From assembly GCA_001995005.1 (NCBI GenBank), contig MDJN01000189.1:1-5942 (forward strand): DNA of 5,942 bases, written 5' to 3'. Each line of letters starts with the position of its first letter. Within the stretch, counting starts at the first letter, position 1. This document shows positions 5,592 to 5,942 of this stretch, piece after piece. A program made the translations under genes and the position numbers. The notes under the pieces are model-generated. The model was not told where the DNA came from. It searched no databases and was given only the letters and a program-made list of their open reading frames with translations. The stretch comes from Candidatus Parepulonipiscium sp. PG-Nun2H_MBin03. GTDB lineage: Bacteria; Bacillota; Clostridia; Lachnospirales; Cellulosilyticaceae.

Positions 5592-5807
5592 TACGCTATA
5601 TTTTAATTTTAAACTATATATTATAAAAGATAGCTAATAAAATCGTGAGTACAAATTGAGTACAAAAAGTCTAGCAAAACAAAATAATATGCTCAAACCA
5701 CACATCTTATATACCAGAAGCACCATAAAATAAATCCCTACACCAAGATTAACACATTAAAAGTTGAACTTGAGTGACAAGATTACTTTAAATAAGGAGT
5801 GTTTGAA
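5592..5807 (+). other. AT-rich gap without a convincing gene
   Basis: No gene with a ribosome binding site is seen. An A/T-only imperfect hairpin spans the stop region of the nuclease gene (TATAATA 5587-5593 with TATTATA 5619-5625); it lacks a T-run, so it is at best a weak terminator. Further on are two copies of TGAGTACAAA (see separate entry) in a stop-bounded 30-codon frame (5641-5733) that has no start context. Its STKSLAK-like sequence is reminiscent of the tails of some phage integrases, but is too short to call. The right end leads to the ribosome binding site of the DUF4160 remnant. Confidence 0.5.
5646..5666 (+). repeat. Short tandem repeat TGAGTACAAA x2
   Basis: TGAGTACAAA occurs at 5646-5655 and again at 5657-5666, an 11-base period with one intervening T. 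The function is unknown. It could be a paired binding site (one helical turn apart), a remnant of a gene tail, or chance. Confidence 0.5.
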
Positions 5808-5905
5808 ATGCCAGTTATTACAAGATTTTACGGAATGTCTATAAAGCACAATTATTAGAAATGTGGAATACTAAAGAGTTTATTAAGCTTCCACCATTAG
5901 AATAG
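5808..5905 (+). pseudogene. DUF4160 protein remnant with internal deletion
   Basis: ATG 5808, after GGAG (5796-5799), starts MPVITRFYGMSIK, the characteristic N-terminus of DUF4160 proteins. That frame ends at the TAG 5856-5858 after 16 codons. From about 5846 a second frame gives AQLLEMWNTKEFIKLPPLE and a stop at 5903-5905, which matches the usual DUF4160 C-terminus (LLEMW then a proline-rich end). Family members are about 80-90 aa, so the middle, roughly 150 bases with the conserved His-rich segment, is missing and the frame is shifted. The junction is at about 5843-5850. The gene is very likely dead, although its ribosome binding site and ATG are intact. The DUF2442 partner follows. Confidence 0.75.
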
Positions 5906-5916
5906 AGGTGATATAT

Positions 5917-5942
5917 ATGACACCTAAAGTTAAAGTAGTTGA
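5917..5942 (+). CDS. DUF2442 family protein, N-terminal start (3' partial)
   Basis: ATG 5917 is preceded by GAGGTG (5905-5910) at a 6-base gap and encodes MTPKVKVV before the window ends. This start is typical of DUF2442 proteins, small proteins usually found directly after a DUF4160 gene; the pair has been discussed as toxin-antitoxin-like, but the function is not established. Only eight residues are visible, so the call rests mainly on the neighbouring DUF4160 remnant. Confidence 0.6.

Overview
The window is AT-rich, uses standard-code genes with strong GGAG/GGTG ribosome binding sites and has sigma-A-like promoters, which points to a low-GC Bacillota (Firmicutes), probably of the Clostridia type. 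It is a slice of a defence island: the end of a type I restriction-modification (RM) locus with an inserted RNase-toxin gene and RNA elements, then a second two-gene ATPase/nuclease module, then a decaying small gene pair.

Layout, all on the + strand. Positions 1-86 are the last 27 codons of hsdS (type I specificity subunit), and its terminator overlaps the stop. At 178-807 is a PemK/MazF-family endoribonuclease with extra N- and C-terminal segments and no recognisable protein antitoxin beside it. The non-coding gap 808-1130 is highly structured. It holds four hairpins whose stems are unrelated but whose 7-base loops all fit ACGWGWG (W = A or T). They are arranged as two tandem two-hairpin units, each with a possible promoter upstream and an intrinsic terminator at its end. 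At 1131-4094 is hsdR, with its own promoter that carries a 13-bp palindrome between -35 and -10. At 4217-5080 and 5082-5591 is a tightly coupled pair: an ABC/AAA-type ATPase and a small PD-(D/E)XK-like protein, with a good promoter at 4117-4145. The stretch 5592-5807 is a gene-free AT-rich gap. At 5808-5905 is an internally deleted DUF4160 gene, followed by the start of its usual partner, a DUF2442 gene (5917 to the window end).

How it may work together (inference): an RNase gene between hsdS and hsdR is the position occupied by the anticodon nuclease PrrC in the prr locus (hsdM-hsdS-prrC-hsdR). Here a MazF-like RNase takes that place, suggesting a back-up abortive response when the RM system is disabled. 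With no protein antitoxin visible, the repeated ACGWGWG-loop hairpins next to the toxin are the most attractive candidates for its binding site, RNA regulator or RNA antitoxin. This hairpin array with the toxin in an RM locus is the most unusual feature of the window. The ATPase/nuclease pair is probably a separate anti-phage module that I cannot match to a named system.
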